A DNA stretch of 36,286 nt from positions 1,149,364 to 1,185,649 of the forward strand of contig BLXT01005284.1 of NCBI GenBank assembly GCA_019648995.1, written 5' to 3'. The notes below the pieces were generated by a model that saw nothing but the letters and a program-made list of their open reading frames with translations, ran no database searches and was not told where the DNA came from. The stretch is from Plakobranchus ocellatus. Taxonomy: Eukaryota > Mollusca > Gastropoda > Plakobranchidae. How positions within the stretch are numbered: position 1 is the first letter of the stretch; each line of letters opens with the position of its first letter. This document shows positions 21,257 to 33,926 of this stretch, piece after piece. The translations under genes and the position numbers were made by a program.

Positions 21257-22699
21257 TTCGTTTTGTTTCACACATTAGAAGAATGCTCTTCATTTACGGA
21301 TTTTTTCCATTTCAAATGACGAATTTTAAACGTTAAGCTTATATTTTATGTCATGCGCATGATCCTTTTCAACAACATAGAAATGAACTTATACAGGTAT
21401 TTCAAAAATTAACTGAACCCTACTCGATATTGCAATTTTCGCAAGTTGTTAAGAAGTGTGTTTATCTGGAATGAGGAGGTATCAAAATATTTGTAGGAGA
21501 TGTTTGTCTTTCTACGTGGGTGAGGATTGATAATAATAGATAAGTGGGTTAGGGTTGATAATAATAGATAATTATTTTGCAAACTTTGTCTTTCAACCAA
21601 CAGACGATGAGAAAAGGAAAAAATGTCCTAGCCTTTCCAATAGAGATGACATTTTTTCCACAGCAAAATATGATATTATTTGTGTTTTTCTTTCTTTGTC
21701 TAAGATTTTCTTATAACCTCTCGTGGAAATTATTGTAATTTTTTTTGTCGATTTTTTTTTTACCATGAAAGAAAACCTATTGTTCTATATAATCATAGTT
21801 CTCTAATCATCTAACAAAATTTGCTATTGATTGTTTTTCGCTACCGGTCTTATTAAAAACTGTTGCCTCGATGGGAAAAGGAGCAAACTGGTTATACTTT
21901 AATTGAGTTAATTATCGTCTCGAGATGTTTTGTTATCACCTGTGAGATCTTCTTATCTTTCACACGAAAGGTCAATGATCCATGGAGCCAAATGAAACTT
22001 TAGAGTAAAACTTTCAATAATCACTCCGAGACCTTTACGTTCGTCTTGAGTTTAAAATCTAGTTTCAATAACGTCTACTACCGCAAATTATACTTTCAAG
22101 AAGAAATTGAAGGAAACATCTTTGCGTCTGTTTTTGAAGCATGTTTAATGAACTTTTATTTTCGCAAACAATTATCTCTGACATTTCTTGTTTTAATTTA
22201 ATATCACAAATTACTGAAGATATCAATTAAAGAAAATGCTAGCGGTTCAAAGATACTGTCATAACAGTTTCGACTCTTTCTAAAATAAATGAATCGTCTC
22301 TTCTTTATCACACTTCCATCGTTTTTTTTCTTTATGGCATTGTGTCAGGGATTTAGCGATAAGAATAAATTTTTGGCCACGTCGAAAACTACAATGATGA
22401 AAAATGAAATCAAAAGAAAACAGAATGAAGTTCATGTAAATTTCATTTAATATCGCTGGCATAAAGTTAAGTTTTTACTGGTAATTACTCAAAATTACGT
22501 TTCAATGCCTGATACAGCAATGTCGGCGACAGGTAGTGTTCCTTTAAACATTGCAAAGTGAATTATTACAATTGTAAATAGAGAATATACTAGTCCTTCT
22601 CTCATTTCTAAATCATTATAAACAAAGCAGTTGTATAAGCATGATCGAAGAAAAAGATTTGTGTAATGTTTCTAAATGTTTTCTCAGTTTTTACAAGCT
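21257..22699. other. AT-rich non-coding DNA
   Basis: No gene recognised. A short direct duplication is present near 21521-21566: gggt(g)aggattgataataatagataa, repeated about 30 bp on. Confidence 0.5.
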
Positions 22700-22955
22700 G
22701 ACTGTTTTTATTGTTGTCGTTGTTGTTCCTCGGTTATTTTTGTTATTGTGGTTGTTTTGGCTGTTGTTGTTATTGTGATTATGGTTGCTGTTGTTGTTGT
22801 TGTTTTTATGGTTCTTTTGGTTGTTGTGGTTGTGTTTTGCTGTTGTATTCATTTCTTATTGTTGTAGTTATTGTTTATTTCTGTTGGTTTTTTTTTGCTG
22901 TTGTTGTTTTGTTGTTATTATTTTTGCTGTTATTTATTTGCTGTTGCTGTTGTTT
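22700..22955 (+). repeat. Imperfect (GTT)n-rich tract
   Basis: About 250 bp dominated by TTG/GTT with gct and att variants. Open frames encode Val/Leu/Cys-rich repeats only and are not genes. Confidence 0.85.
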
Positions 22956-25900
22956 AAATACTCCAGAGTCTCGAGGTGATTTCAAACTCTCTGGAAATGG
23001 AAAGGATTCGCATTTGATCCAGTAAAATATTGAGTTATCATTCGTGCATCTCATCTATCCGATAACTTATGCATTTTGTTTGATGACACGTATGGTGGAC
23101 GGGACATTTCATACCATGCTTTTCTCTGTGTTTTGGCCGTAGATTTCTTTTGATCTTATTTATGTTTTATTCTGATAACAACAAAAACAGAAAAAGATAA
23201 TTAAAGCGGAACCATTGCATATCTTTATAACATTTTCGTAATTGTAAAAATTTGTTTGGCTACTGCTTTTTTCTGTTTTCATTGGCATGCGCATCCTTTA
23301 AATCTTAGGTTTTATATTGCTTGCATTTTTTTCTCAGAGAGTAATTTTTACCTTTTTTAAAATTATTCTTAATTAATTTTAACTGAACAATGGTTTCAAA
23401 GTAAGAAAAAGTGAGTACAATACAATACTCTAAGGCCATTACTAACTCGTTGGCATATTTTGTTGGTGTGTATATAAATTCTCAAAAATTTTTAAAAGAC
23501 ATTGCACTGGGATAAAGTGACTTTTTTGTTTTGCGTACCATTTTCTATTTTTAAATTTCAAGAGCCAAATATATTCAAGGTACATCAAAATGCACTGTAG
23601 CTATTTTTTTTTTTTAAATATTTTTTTGGTTTTGCCTTCTGTACATATTTCATTCTTTCCCACATAATACGTATTGATTAATGCAAAGAAGAAATGCAAT
23701 GCACTCTAAATGAAGAACGGAAGAGATGATATTGCTAATCTGAAGTGATTAATGCAATGGCTTGTAAAAAAATGCATACAAAGTTAGCTTGAAAAAAATT
23801 AAGCTTAACCGATATAAGAGACTCTTGAGAGCGGCATCCACAGTTACATATATATATCTTTTACTAGATGTTGTTAAATAACCAATCACAAACCATGAAA
23901 AAAGCATTATTGACTAGTTTAAGAAAAAAAATTTCTCTCCTCTTTCTTATATTTTATAGCCCTTAACAGGCAAATTCATAATGAATTCAAAGTATATTTT
24001 GAGACTGAGACAATTACACGCGGTTGGATTAAGATATTTTTTCTTAAGAAAATGTGCTTAGATCAATTCAAGATATGTTTACTTTCAGAGCAAATTATGC
24101 GCCGTTGGTAATGTCTATGTTAGAGTAGCTTAGAAATATATATTAAAATGAAATCAAAACAAATTTCGATGTTTTTTTCCCCTAATAAGTGTCAATTGAA
24201 GCATTTCAAATAATTACGACTGACCTCAAAACATGTTTGTGTTCAGAAACTTTCTCCAGGTATCCAATTATCAGGTGAAAGAGTTTAGAGCTTTTTCTTT
24301 CTTCATTTGGGAACTACATGTGCTCAAATTCACAGCTAAGGAAAAACCGTATCCTCTCCTGATCCAAACGAGTAAGTTTTCCTCAGACTCAAGTCCAAAA
24401 GCGTAGGCTAGAGTTCACTCAGTGATGGAGAAGAAAGTAGCCATGGTAACCAGGATGCGTTTCAAAAGTACAACAAAAGACTTTTGTTTTTTCGATCTTT
24501 ATTCTAGTTTCGATTCGATTATTAATATTCCGACTATGATTTTTAAAAGATGAGTAAATGAGAAGTTGTTTTATGTCTAAAACTTCCTAGAATTGCCTTG
24601 TTGATTTAGGTTATCTGATCGCTTCTTTAATTTAAAAAATGGTAGAGTAAAGAATGCTATTGCGTAAATCGCTTAGTACTATGAGTGTTAAGAACCTATT
24701 TCTACTATACTTTGCCTCTAGGTAATTTTCGAAACCACTCAGAACAACACAAATAATTGATGAGACAAATCTTCAAACATTCTTCATCAAGAAGAAAAGA
24801 AACTATGCTTACCCTGAACTGTAAAGTGTTTTTAGGTAATGGATTTTTAAGAAACGCTGGAAAAAATAAACTTTTTTTCAAAGTGAGAATTAACTCTTAT
24901 TTAAGGCCTTTCGAGGAACATACACGATTTCGTTGTTTTAGAATCGGTCCAGAAAACATGCATTTCTACACTTTAAGTATAGTTATTTTCAAACAATACA
25001 GGTGTCTAAGGGCATAAAAAATGCAAGGGGCTTTTTGCAGTATGATTATGTCGCAATTTTATTGCCTTTCTCTATTAGAATCAATTAAGAACCTTTAAAA
25101 TCACACTTTACCTATAATTTCCCTATCATCATGTTTGTTACCCATCCTTTCAAATGCATACTGCTAAAGTCATAGAAAGTAGTCTTATACAACTTTATAG
25201 GCTTATAGAGTTTTGACAACCTAAATCATGGATTTATTTTGATTTAATGTATCTAAAAGAAACCGTAGGCCCATAAGAGTGATCGAAACAGCATTATGGT
25301 TTTTTTTTTAAATGTTCTTTTTATCTGATAGAAAATTGCTCAAATTCAATGTGTGCGGATACTTATTCTCTATAATTTCCACATATATCTTTCATATAAA
25401 GCTTGTTTCCTTTCCACATAAGTTGAGGTCGTAAGTGAATTATGACCCAATACTGTAGTCAATTTACTTTCAAAATGTTGAGCTATGTTCCTTGGACACG
25501 ACTATTATTGTGTGTGTGTATATGTGTGTGTGAATGTTCTATTTTGCTTTTTAAGTTTAAGTTTACATTCATGGCTAAAGGGTGAGCTTTTCCTCGTGGA
25601 AAATCAAATTATTTTTGTTTTTTATATGGAGATGAGATTAGATAAAGACATTGAAGTACTATCCCTTCATGATAGTTCTGTTGATGCCATTTGACTACCG
25701 GTACTTATTGATACTATCTAGGAAAAAACACCCCCATATAGGAAGATCAGATTTTATACGAGTAGGATATTAAAAAAGCTTAGAAAGAACATTCTAATGG
25801 AAAGGCTCTAAAAAGGTTTCTTAATAGAATAGTTTCCTAATAACAAACGACAATTAACTCTTTATTTTTAATGGAACCTTTACCTAACAGCAAAGGACAA

Positions 25901-26110
25901 TGAACTCTTCGTTTTAAAATGGTGTTTTCCTAATAGAGAAAGAGTTAGATAGATAGAGAGATAGACTAATTTTTAATAAAACGAGGTAATAAAATGAGGT
26001 AAAGATGAGACAAGACTTTTTTATTTATAGGTAGATAAAATGCATCTATCTATAAACAACTAAACTTTACTTAGTACAACAAACAACTTTTTTTTTCTCT
26101 TATGTCTCTA

Positions 26111-26112
<2 letters not shown>
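22956..26112. other. AT-rich non-coding DNA
   Basis: I see no protein-like open frame, SINE or structured repeat here. The open segments at 24757-25017 and 25485-25694 are short and have no family signature. Confidence 0.5.
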
Positions 26113-26159
<47 letters not shown>

Positions 26160-26193
26160 TTCTCTCTCTCTCTCTCTCTCTGTAGCTTTCTCT

Positions 26194-26240
<47 letters not shown>

Positions 26241-26403
26241 ATATATATTTGTCTATCTTTCTTTCTGCCTGTTTGTATTCTTTCCTTTTCTCTTTTTTAT
26301 CTCTCGGTTTTTTCTTCATCTATTTATGTCACTCTGTTTCCTTCTCTCTATCTCTCTCTACCTATCTTTCTCTCTCCCTCTCTATAATTCTCTCTTCCTA
26401 TCT

Positions 26404-26442
<39 letters not shown>
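26113..26442. repeat. TA-CT-TA-CT compound microsatellite
   Basis: TA array (26113-26158), CT (26159-26181), a 15 bp spacer, TA again (26197-26247), then a CT-rich tract that becomes nearly pure at 26408-26442. The symmetrical TA-CT-TA arrangement suggests duplication of a TA/CT block. Confidence 0.9.
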
Positions 26443-26445
<3 letters not shown>

Positions 26446-27302
26446 ATCCGCTTTATGGCTGATGTAATGATTAAGGTGACATAAATATTTTTCTCATCAT
26501 ATTTTGTCTTTACCTAGATCTTGTAGCTTCTGTCAATCGCTTTTGTGGATATAATAAATTTTTATGCCAGACGGATAACAAAACAATTTTTTATAACACC
26601 AGACCAATGTCAAAAATATATATAATATAACATCATACTTATTAAAAAAAAACATTTTTATAATATTAGACAAATAACGAAACAGACTTTTATAATATCA
26701 TCCAAATAACGGAATTACCTTTTATAAAATCAGACGAAATTACTTTTTATAATATCAGACTACTGACGAGACCACCTTTCATAATATCAATTGCCAGTAT
26801 TACTCTCTTGTTTTGCAAGCAATTTTATTAAGCCCCGACTAGGAGAAAAAGTCCAAAAGGTTTTAATTTTATTTTACAGAGAGTGAGATCTGCATAAAAA
26901 GACATGGTTAGTTACCAAAAATAAACTTTAGTTTTGTATGTGGGCTCTACTTAAGTAATCTAAATCGTAATTTAAACGTGGGCTATGAAATGCAGACTCA
27001 CCAAAGTTGCTTAGGAGTGAAGAATCCCTTGTTTCTATTTAAGCTGAGGACGGATGTTAATTATAGCCCTAACTTTTTAAAGTAACCTGAAGTGCATGTT
27101 TACCATCACTGATAAGTGAAATGATGAGACCAAGAGCGCCAATTCGACGTCCTATATCTAACAACTGAGTTATCTGTGATGAAAAAAGATGAAATCAACT
27201 CAACAAAAGCATTAAATTGCTAAATGCGCCACGGTACCAATAGCTCCATGCGTACTTTGTACTTAGTCACCACCTTGTGCCGGATAATTAAGAATAGGTT
27301 TG
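26443..27302. other. AT-rich spacer with loose ~45 bp internal similarity
   Basis: Between about 26575 and 26795 the phrase agac(a/g)aataac....tttttataat(a)(a/t)ca recurs four or five times, suggesting a very decayed tandem repeat. No gene was recognised. Confidence 0.45.
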
Positions 27303-27352
27303 AGTAAAGGAACATCATCGCCGATGTTTGTTCCAGATAGGGCATCTAAAAA
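27303..27352 (-). other. Repeat fragment with coding-like minus strand, copy 2
   Basis: Partner of 14385-14435. The plus strand has gaacatcatcgccgatg and ccagatagggcatcta. Upstream similarity (aagaataggtttgagtaaag against aagaacagatatgaataggt) extends the match to about 27285. Confidence 0.45.
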
Positions 27353-28252
27353 GAGAAGCATACAAAGATCTTCTGAGATTAAAACAGTGCTATTTACTGC
27401 TTTGAGTACTTTTGTTGTCAGATCTTTTTCTAACTTAGTCAATGCTGTACTTCTTTTTTTCTATATGTATATTACATGGTCACGTAGCTGTTCCATTTTT
27501 CATTTTCTTTATTGCTGCCTATGCCTCTTCTTTAAGGATAGGTGAAACCTGTAGGTTTTTCATTATTTCACGTTTTTTCACCCCTATCGTCTTTGAAAAT
27601 ACTTTTTTATTCGTTATCATGGACAGAAGAGCGCAAGAAATGAATAAACAAAGAAATATTAAAGAAGTTGAGATGTTGTTTAGAGTTTTATATATCTACA
27701 CAGCTACCGCAAATTTATTTCTTAGCTTTATCCGAATTTACAAGGCCCTTTTGAAATTTGGAATTAAGCTTTACCTTTCTGTTCCAGGCTGTCATATTGA
27801 TGTTTTGATGGCGTTTACGAATCCCTTCTGAATAAGAATATAATCCATATCGTTTTACCAGGCTTTTTCATGTCCATTCTTGCCAAGGATGTTTTTTTTC
27901 TGTTGGTAAAATCATTGATTTGGTACCATTATCTTTGCCTACCTCCACGTTCATTAATTGTCCCTACGCCACTGGCCCAAATTGGTCCAACAACATCATC
28001 TACCCTTTCATCCGCAATTTTTCTTTGGAATCTCTAATTATTATTATGATGTCCTTAGATTTTAAATAGCACTTTGCTTTTGCCTTCATAAATCTGTTCT
28101 ACTTCTACATCTTCACTGCCAATGTTGGTGCACAAACTTGAATAATTCTTAGATAAATACTTTGGCTATCAATTCAACTAGAACAACTCTATCTGAAATT
28201 GGGCACCAGCTCCCCAGACTTTCAAAAAAGATACCAAAGTCTCTTGTAAGTA
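27353..28252. other. AT-rich DNA without a recognised gene
   Basis: A 129-codon plus-strand frame (27442-27831) is Phe/Ile-rich and starts inside a T-rich stretch. I regard it as chance. Confidence 0.5.
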
Positions 28253-28391
28253 TCGGTGATTTCTCGGTCCACATCAAGATGATCTCAGGATTTTAGGCCC
28301 TCCGCCAGGCCAGGGGGCAGGTAGCGGAGCACGAACCCGGGTCCTTGCAGAATTCAAGGCGGGTTTGCTATCCATTATGCCACTAATGCAC
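28253..28391 (-). mobile_element. tRNA-Arg-like SINE, family B, copy 3
   Basis: On the minus strand the head reads gcattagtggcataatggat, a good A-box in the style of tRNA-Arg, followed about 35 bp on by gggttcgtgctcc as B-box. The tail then has cctgagatcatcttgatgtgg, matching copies 1 and 2. This is the copy with the best preserved 5' end, so it links the tRNA head to the tail. Confidence 0.75.
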
Positions 28392-28696
28392 CCCCCCCCT
28401 CTCCCAACATAGCTAGCTGTTGCAGTAATGAGTGTCTCCCGGTATCTCTTCTTTCAGATCTACTGGGTTCCACCATGCTTCTCACCGATTTATATGGAAG
28501 TAAATATTGTACAATAAACAAAGCCACACAGACAGAAAAATGAAAGAAGCAGAGATGCCATTTATCAAAAGCAGACTTAGGAAATCATAGACGGGACAAA
28601 GTTCAATAAATCGGTACTGTAACGAATCTTAACTTGAGTGATCATCAGTATATACGACGAAACGTTTGCCGTCACTAGAGTTTAAAACATTTAACT

Positions 28697-28870
28697 ATCA
28701 CTGGAAAGATTCAAGGCGAACGCAGTAGAGGTAGACAGAGAATAACTTTTATTAAATGGGCAATAGGTCATGGTAACAACAACAGCCAAATAAGGTTAAC
28801 TGAAAACAAGTTTGAGTGGAGCACTATGTTCACAAGTGCTTGTATAGATAACTCAATGCGTGATGGGCAA
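28697..28870 (+). pseudogene. LINE reverse-transcriptase ORF2 C-terminal fragment
   Basis: Seen: the plus strand reads ITGKIQGERSRGRQRITFIKW, followed by NNNSQIRLTENKFEWSTMF and a final MRDGQ. Known: the last 60 residues of many animal non-LTR retrotransposon ORF2 proteins have G(K/R)I.GKR.RGR.R, a W near the middle, then an R..W..M segment and a terminal HGT-like end. Inferred: this is the 5'-truncated end of such an element, a common outcome of target-primed reverse transcription. No RT catalytic YADD motif is upstream. The clade cannot be fixed from this tail. Confidence 0.65.
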
Positions 28871-28946
28871 GTTAATAAAATACCATATTTCTTTCTTAAT
28901 ACTACCCATAATTGAAATAGTGCGGCCCCTTACTCTTTATTTTGCT

Positions 28947-29034
28947 ACAACTACTACTATTACCACTATCACAACAACTACTACTACTTCCACTACTACT
29001 ACTACTACTACTGCTACTACTACTACTACTACTG

Positions 29035-29100
<66 letters not shown>

Positions 29101-29135
29101 TTACTACTACTACTACGACGACGACGACGACGATG
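28947..29135. repeat. (CTA)n-(GAC)n trinucleotide microsatellite
   Basis: About 170 bp of ACT with ttac, cac and tgc variants passes into seven ACG/GAC units. Poly-Thr, poly-Leu and poly-Val frames across it are artefacts. Confidence 0.95.
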
Positions 29136-29839
29136 ACGTCTATAAGGATCAAAATCATTTCTGCTCCCACTGTCTGTTGTTTATAATCGAAAGAATTAAA
29201 ATACTGAATCAACTTTTTACAGTTCAAAGGTGATTAGTAACTACAAAAGTGGGGGTTAGGTAAATACCTTGAGACTGCAGAAGTTCAGATTCCAACATAA
29301 TTACCAGTAGCACAACGGAAAACAATGAATAACAACACAATAATGCTTGTTCTGTTTCGTTTTAGACAAGACAGAAGACTAAATAACATGTTAACTTCCC
29401 ATACAATAATCGGACAAATCATAAGGTAGGAAAACAAGGGTGAGAAAGATTTTATGATGAAAGACCTTCAGTGCATTGGCGTATTCAAGCCCTGTAATAT
29501 CCAATAAACAGGTGTTTGTGTAATCTACCCTTTCCATTAAGCCTTCTTATCAACTTTAGTTCTTTTTCAGCTTACGATCAGGTATTTTGGGATTTTTTTT
29601 CTTTTTTTTACAAACATCTTTATCACTTATGTCTGTCTCAAATGCTAAATAATGCATTATATAGGGAGAAATGGTAGATATGTCTCTCTTAATAGAAAAA
29701 AAAATATTAAATATATTTAAAACTAAACAGTACGCACAAAGTTAATTAATACCAAAGTAAAGCATCCACATGTATGGCCTATTTGGCTCATCAGTGTAAA
29801 ATAAAATGACGACCAAATAGCCAAATGATGGATGATAAT
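29136..29839. other. AT-rich spacer
   Basis: No gene recognised. One isolated unit like those of the following minisatellite (gggagaaatggtagatatgtctct) lies at about 29662-29686. Confidence 0.5.
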
Positions 29840-30470
29840 AGGCGGAATTATAGGAATGTCTGTTTCAACAGATAATCAGTATATGGATAAACGAGAACGA
29901 TTGGGATGCCTGCCCCAATACACGAAAGAATGGACGAGATGTGTGAAATGGTGGGAATATCCGTCTCAATATTCAAGAAATGGGTCAGATAGGAGGAAAT
30001 GGTAGCAATGTCTGTTTTAACAGCAAAGATACTACATAAAATAGATGGAAATTGTAGGAATGTCTGGTTCTCATTATTTAAATAATGAGAGAGATAGTCG
30101 AAAATTGTAGTGATGTATTTCTCAATATTCAAGTGATGAGTTTCATAGGAGGAAACGGTGAGAATGTTTGTTTCACTTAGCAAGTAACAGAGGAAATAGG
30201 CGGAAATGGTAGCATGCTTGTCTCAATAGCTCCTTAATGGATGAAATTGGCGAGAATGGAAGAATTGTTTGTCTCATTAGGAACATAATGGAAGCGATAG
30301 GCCGAAACGGTGGGAATGTTTGTCTCTATAGTCTATTAATGAATGAGACAGGCGTGAATGATGGGAATGTCTTTCTTAACAATTGACTATAAATGAGATA
30401 GCCAGCAAAATTGGGAATGTTTATTTTCAGTCAAAAAATTAATGACACATGCAAAAGTGATGAGAATGGT
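29840..30470 (-). repeat. 51 bp minisatellite, ~12 diverged copies
   Basis: Units marked by (g)gaatgtctgtctcaa-like strings begin at about 29853, 29903, 29954, 30005, 30057, 30108, 30160, 30210, 30261, 30312, 30363, 30413 and 30462, a constant step of 50-52 bp. The period is a multiple of three, and on the minus strand 29848-30183 is open for 111 codons with a 17-residue repeat of the kind ETDIPTISSYLTHFLNI. I do not recognise this as a protein family. Beyond 30183 the frame is broken. Confidence 0.8.
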
Positions 30471-31480
30471 TAACACATTTCTATTCTGGTTGTATTAAGT
30501 CAGTGACTAGTGTGACATTGCCAACCATCTCTGATTTTGTAAATTAAAAAAAATAGTTAAGGTGCTTTGAATACAATCTTTACACTTTCTCTGGTATAGA
30601 GCAACTATAAAACTGGTGGTCACCGTACTAGTTAAGGAAGATTCACCAACTTTGTGTATTAGCTTCGCATTCTGTTCGTGGCAATCGCAACTTGGGCAAC
30701 CAAACGAATCTTATAACTTACAATGCCAAAGATAGCTAAAGTGACCAAGTTCTGGCTTTGCGATTCAGACTATGCTGTTTCTAGGATGGTTCCAACGAAG
30801 AAAGCAAGATTTCTCTCGTTATGCTGAGACCATTTTACTACTTTGCATGCACATAACAATATACGCGAAATCGACATTTAAATTTACAATCAACAGATAG
30901 GGTCAAATCATTTTAATTGTGTGGGCACAACTGAATTTTTTTTTTTTATTCAGGCAATCATCAATTTCAAATCAGAAAGAGCGGACAAGATCTGAACTTC
31001 AGAAAAAGAAACAGAAGATAGCATCTAATATGTGTCTGCACAAGTCTGATCCAAAATAAGTTGCCTTTATTCAGCTTTTAAGTTAGTTTTAAGATAGGTT
31101 TGAAACCACACAAAGACTTTATTAAGTGAAGGCAAAACATATTCCATCTCTAACCACTGTTGAATTCTTTCATAATCATAAATTGTTAACAGTAATATGT
31201 GAATAGCAAATACCATAGATGACATGGAAAGGGACATAGGTATAGTTATGATTTAATTATAATGATGAACACACACTGCAAAAATGGTTGTCGACTTCCG
31301 CACTGTTTGAGATACCTGATTTCATTTGGAATTTGTTGATTTGTGGTAAAGGACTGTGTGCTGCAGTTAGGCTGGAAACATATTGGACGCGAAACTGATA
31401 CGTAGTAGCTAACGTTAAGGACCATGTATCGGTATCACTAATCTTAATTAAACTACAAGTAAGCCTGATAACTTGCGTCA
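30471..31480. other. AT-rich spacer
   Basis: No gene or structured repeat was recognised. An open segment at 31257-31481 lacks any family signature. Confidence 0.5.
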
Positions 31481-31489
31481 CTAGACCGG

Positions 31490-31860
31490 CCTCATGGGTC
31501 GCGTAGAAAAGGTCAGTAGAATCGTGCGTGGTTATGTAATGGCTTTCTCTTTACCGTATCCAAGAGAGCGACTCTACCACTATGCTGTAATACGCTCTAC
31601 CGCCTCGACTAAAGTCACAGCTCACTTGGTATCCTGTCGCACGAAAGAACTAGAGAAATCCTAACATGTTAGCAGCTGTGAAGTTGGACACGCGAACTGC
31701 TGCCTCCAGTATGCTTTCAGCCTAATTCCAGCCTCTCAAGTTCACATGTTGGCAGCGGCGGGTACAACTCTGGCCGACCTTTTCCTGCATTTGGCCCAGA
31801 AGCTGTTGAAGGTTTCCCTGTAGCGAGTGCTCATCTGGTAGTAAACTATGATATTTATGC
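31490..31860 (-). other. Possible dispersed repeat with tRNA-like strings
   Basis: This block is GC-richer than its surroundings. Read on the minus strand it has ggcggtagagcg (about 31595) and agtggtagagtcgctctc (about 31570), both resembling tRNA D-arm/A-box sequences, about 25 bp apart. No B-box was found. It may be a decayed SINE or another repeat. Confidence 0.3.
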
Positions 31861-33926
31861 TGGCATTCAGGGTCTCAAGTAGATTCGTAAAGCTTAGGTA
31901 CACGAACGGCAAACACTGGGAGCTGGTTGTACGAGAGAAAGAGAACGAAAGAGAGAGAGAGAGAATACATTGTTATGATAATGAAAGCGAATAGAAATAA
32001 AAGAGTTGTGTATGTGTGTGAGCTGGCGTTGGAGGCTTTTTTTTCACAATTTCATTTCTGAAAATGAGCATGCCATGCTGAGTGGAACTATTTATAGCGC
32101 CTCCTTAGATTCCTAACTTACTGTCCTTCCTTGTTTTGATAAGATTTTTCCTTTTTGCCTCGAACATTTCTATTATGCACGATTATTTTGATCTAGATTA
32201 GACAAGGACTTAAATAATAATTTAGTGTCAATCCATTCCTGAATTTCCCGTTCTAATGGTGTGACAAAAAATTCATTTAAAAAAAGGCATCGCACCACAA
32301 TTAAATGTTCAAAGTTTTATTGTATTGTGAAAGTCCTAGGGTGGTTATCTGAAAACAGATCTTGTACAGGTGTTTGGGATTGATTTAGTGCCTTAGATCG
32401 TGACCAGCAATAATGTTTTTACAAACACTAACTTTCTGGTTTTGGACATAAGATTCTAAATTGCAGCAATCATAGCTTAAACATTTTAAAAAAATTTTCT
32501 ATTAGGTTTCAGCAGTCATTAAATGCAATAACACTTTTCTTCCATACGGTCCAGATTTTTTTCATCTCATAATTCGTACCTATCCATAGTTAAGAGATTC
32601 TAGCAGGAAAATACCGACTCTATGAAAAGAATTTCGTCATCTATTTATAATTAGGTTTAACTTCAAAAACTCACTCCCAGATACATTCTTGTAAAGGGCT
32701 CACACATTTTCGATTGGATACGAGAAGAACAAACAATAGCGTGAAAAGAGGATATTATATGATTTATAATTTGAGTCATAATTTAATAAGCTACTCATGT
32801 AAATCGAGAGTCGGAAAATCTACTTCAAGAGTTTGCAGATCAAGACATACCTTTTCCTATTAGAACTTGGAACCATGTCTAGAAAATCTCGAGGACTTTC
32901 ATGTAATGTAAAATCTTTTTATGAGATCTACCTACGCATATCTACCTTTTCTGTGAGAAATCTCTACATTGTATTCTAGACTTTGAATGAGAGTCCCAGT
33001 AAGCGGGACGTGTTCTAAACTGCGCGGAACTATAATGCACCGAAACTCTCAGAATTTGTTTTCCTCAACGCATCTCTTAGCTCAAAGACAAGCATCTCGA
33101 TGCAAATTATGAAGTTAAATCCGCAGTTGTTGCACGAGTATGAGAGTTTTGTAGCGATAAGTTCTTCTAAAACGGCATTAGGACTACATAGAGACTATGT
33201 CTAGTCGGATGGTTACAGAGAACCACGTTTGTGAGTTTTTATTATGTGTGGGTGTGAGGTTAGTTTTGATTTTAGAATAGTTGAAAGAGTAAAATGGTTC
33301 ATTTAAAGACATAATTCCCATTAAATGTATATTTTTATTGATTTCTTGATTCAATCTTAATGTGAACTTAAGCGTGCCAAAGAGCGTTTTGAATATTTGA
33401 TCTTTTCTTTTGAATGAAAGAGCCAAGTTTACAAAAGCTAGAATATAATCTATTCATTTCAATACATTTCAATATTGAAGCTTTTTTGTTTTCATGTGGT
33501 GGGCTTAATTGTGTGTTGAGCTGATATGTGGCTGGCGTTGAAGTGTAGCGACGATTACTGATATGAACAGTATGAACTAGTCAAGGTGACCTGGATGGCT
33601 TTGGCAATTACTGGAGAGAGTGAGCGATGACCATAATATCACAAAGGCGTTTCAAGAAATTATTTTTAAGACCTAACAATTGATCTCGGGGCAAAGCAAT
33701 AGTTGAAAAGTCCCTGTGTAAACATTTACAGATGAGTTTTGTTCAGACTCTAAAAATCCATGAAATTCGAATACTTTCCAGGCAGCTAATTGCGGAGATG
33801 CTAAAAGTAAATAAAAACCATAAAAAGCATAAAGTACTGCCTCAGGGTGTGTGGAGAGAATTGTAGATATGTCAAATAATGCATTTTGTTTTCAAGCATA
33901 CGGCTGTAGTTTAAACAAGTCCTTAC
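31861..33926. other. AT-rich DNA, possible GPCR intron
   Basis: This lies immediately downstream (minus strand) of the GPCR exon donor, so at least part is probably intron. On the minus strand about 33370-33445 reads AFVNLALSFKRKDQIFKTLFG, which resembles the end of TM7 plus helix 8 of a class A receptor, but it lacks the NPxxY-type start and a convincing acceptor. A GA-rich stretch is at about 31935-31965. Confidence 0.35.

Noticed and set aside
22676..23025. Hydrophobic frame of up to 104 codons resembling a membrane protein
   Set aside because: It is a GTT-rich tract giving Val/Leu/Cys; no stable hydrophobic-loop pattern or flanking gene structure.
27442..27831. 129-codon plus-strand frame with hydrophobic start
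   Set aside because: No family signature, begins in a T-rich stretch, and composition equals the surrounding non-coding DNA.
28860..29227. Long poly-Thr, poly-Leu and poly-Val frames
   Set aside because: They are direct translations of the CTA/GAC trinucleotide array.
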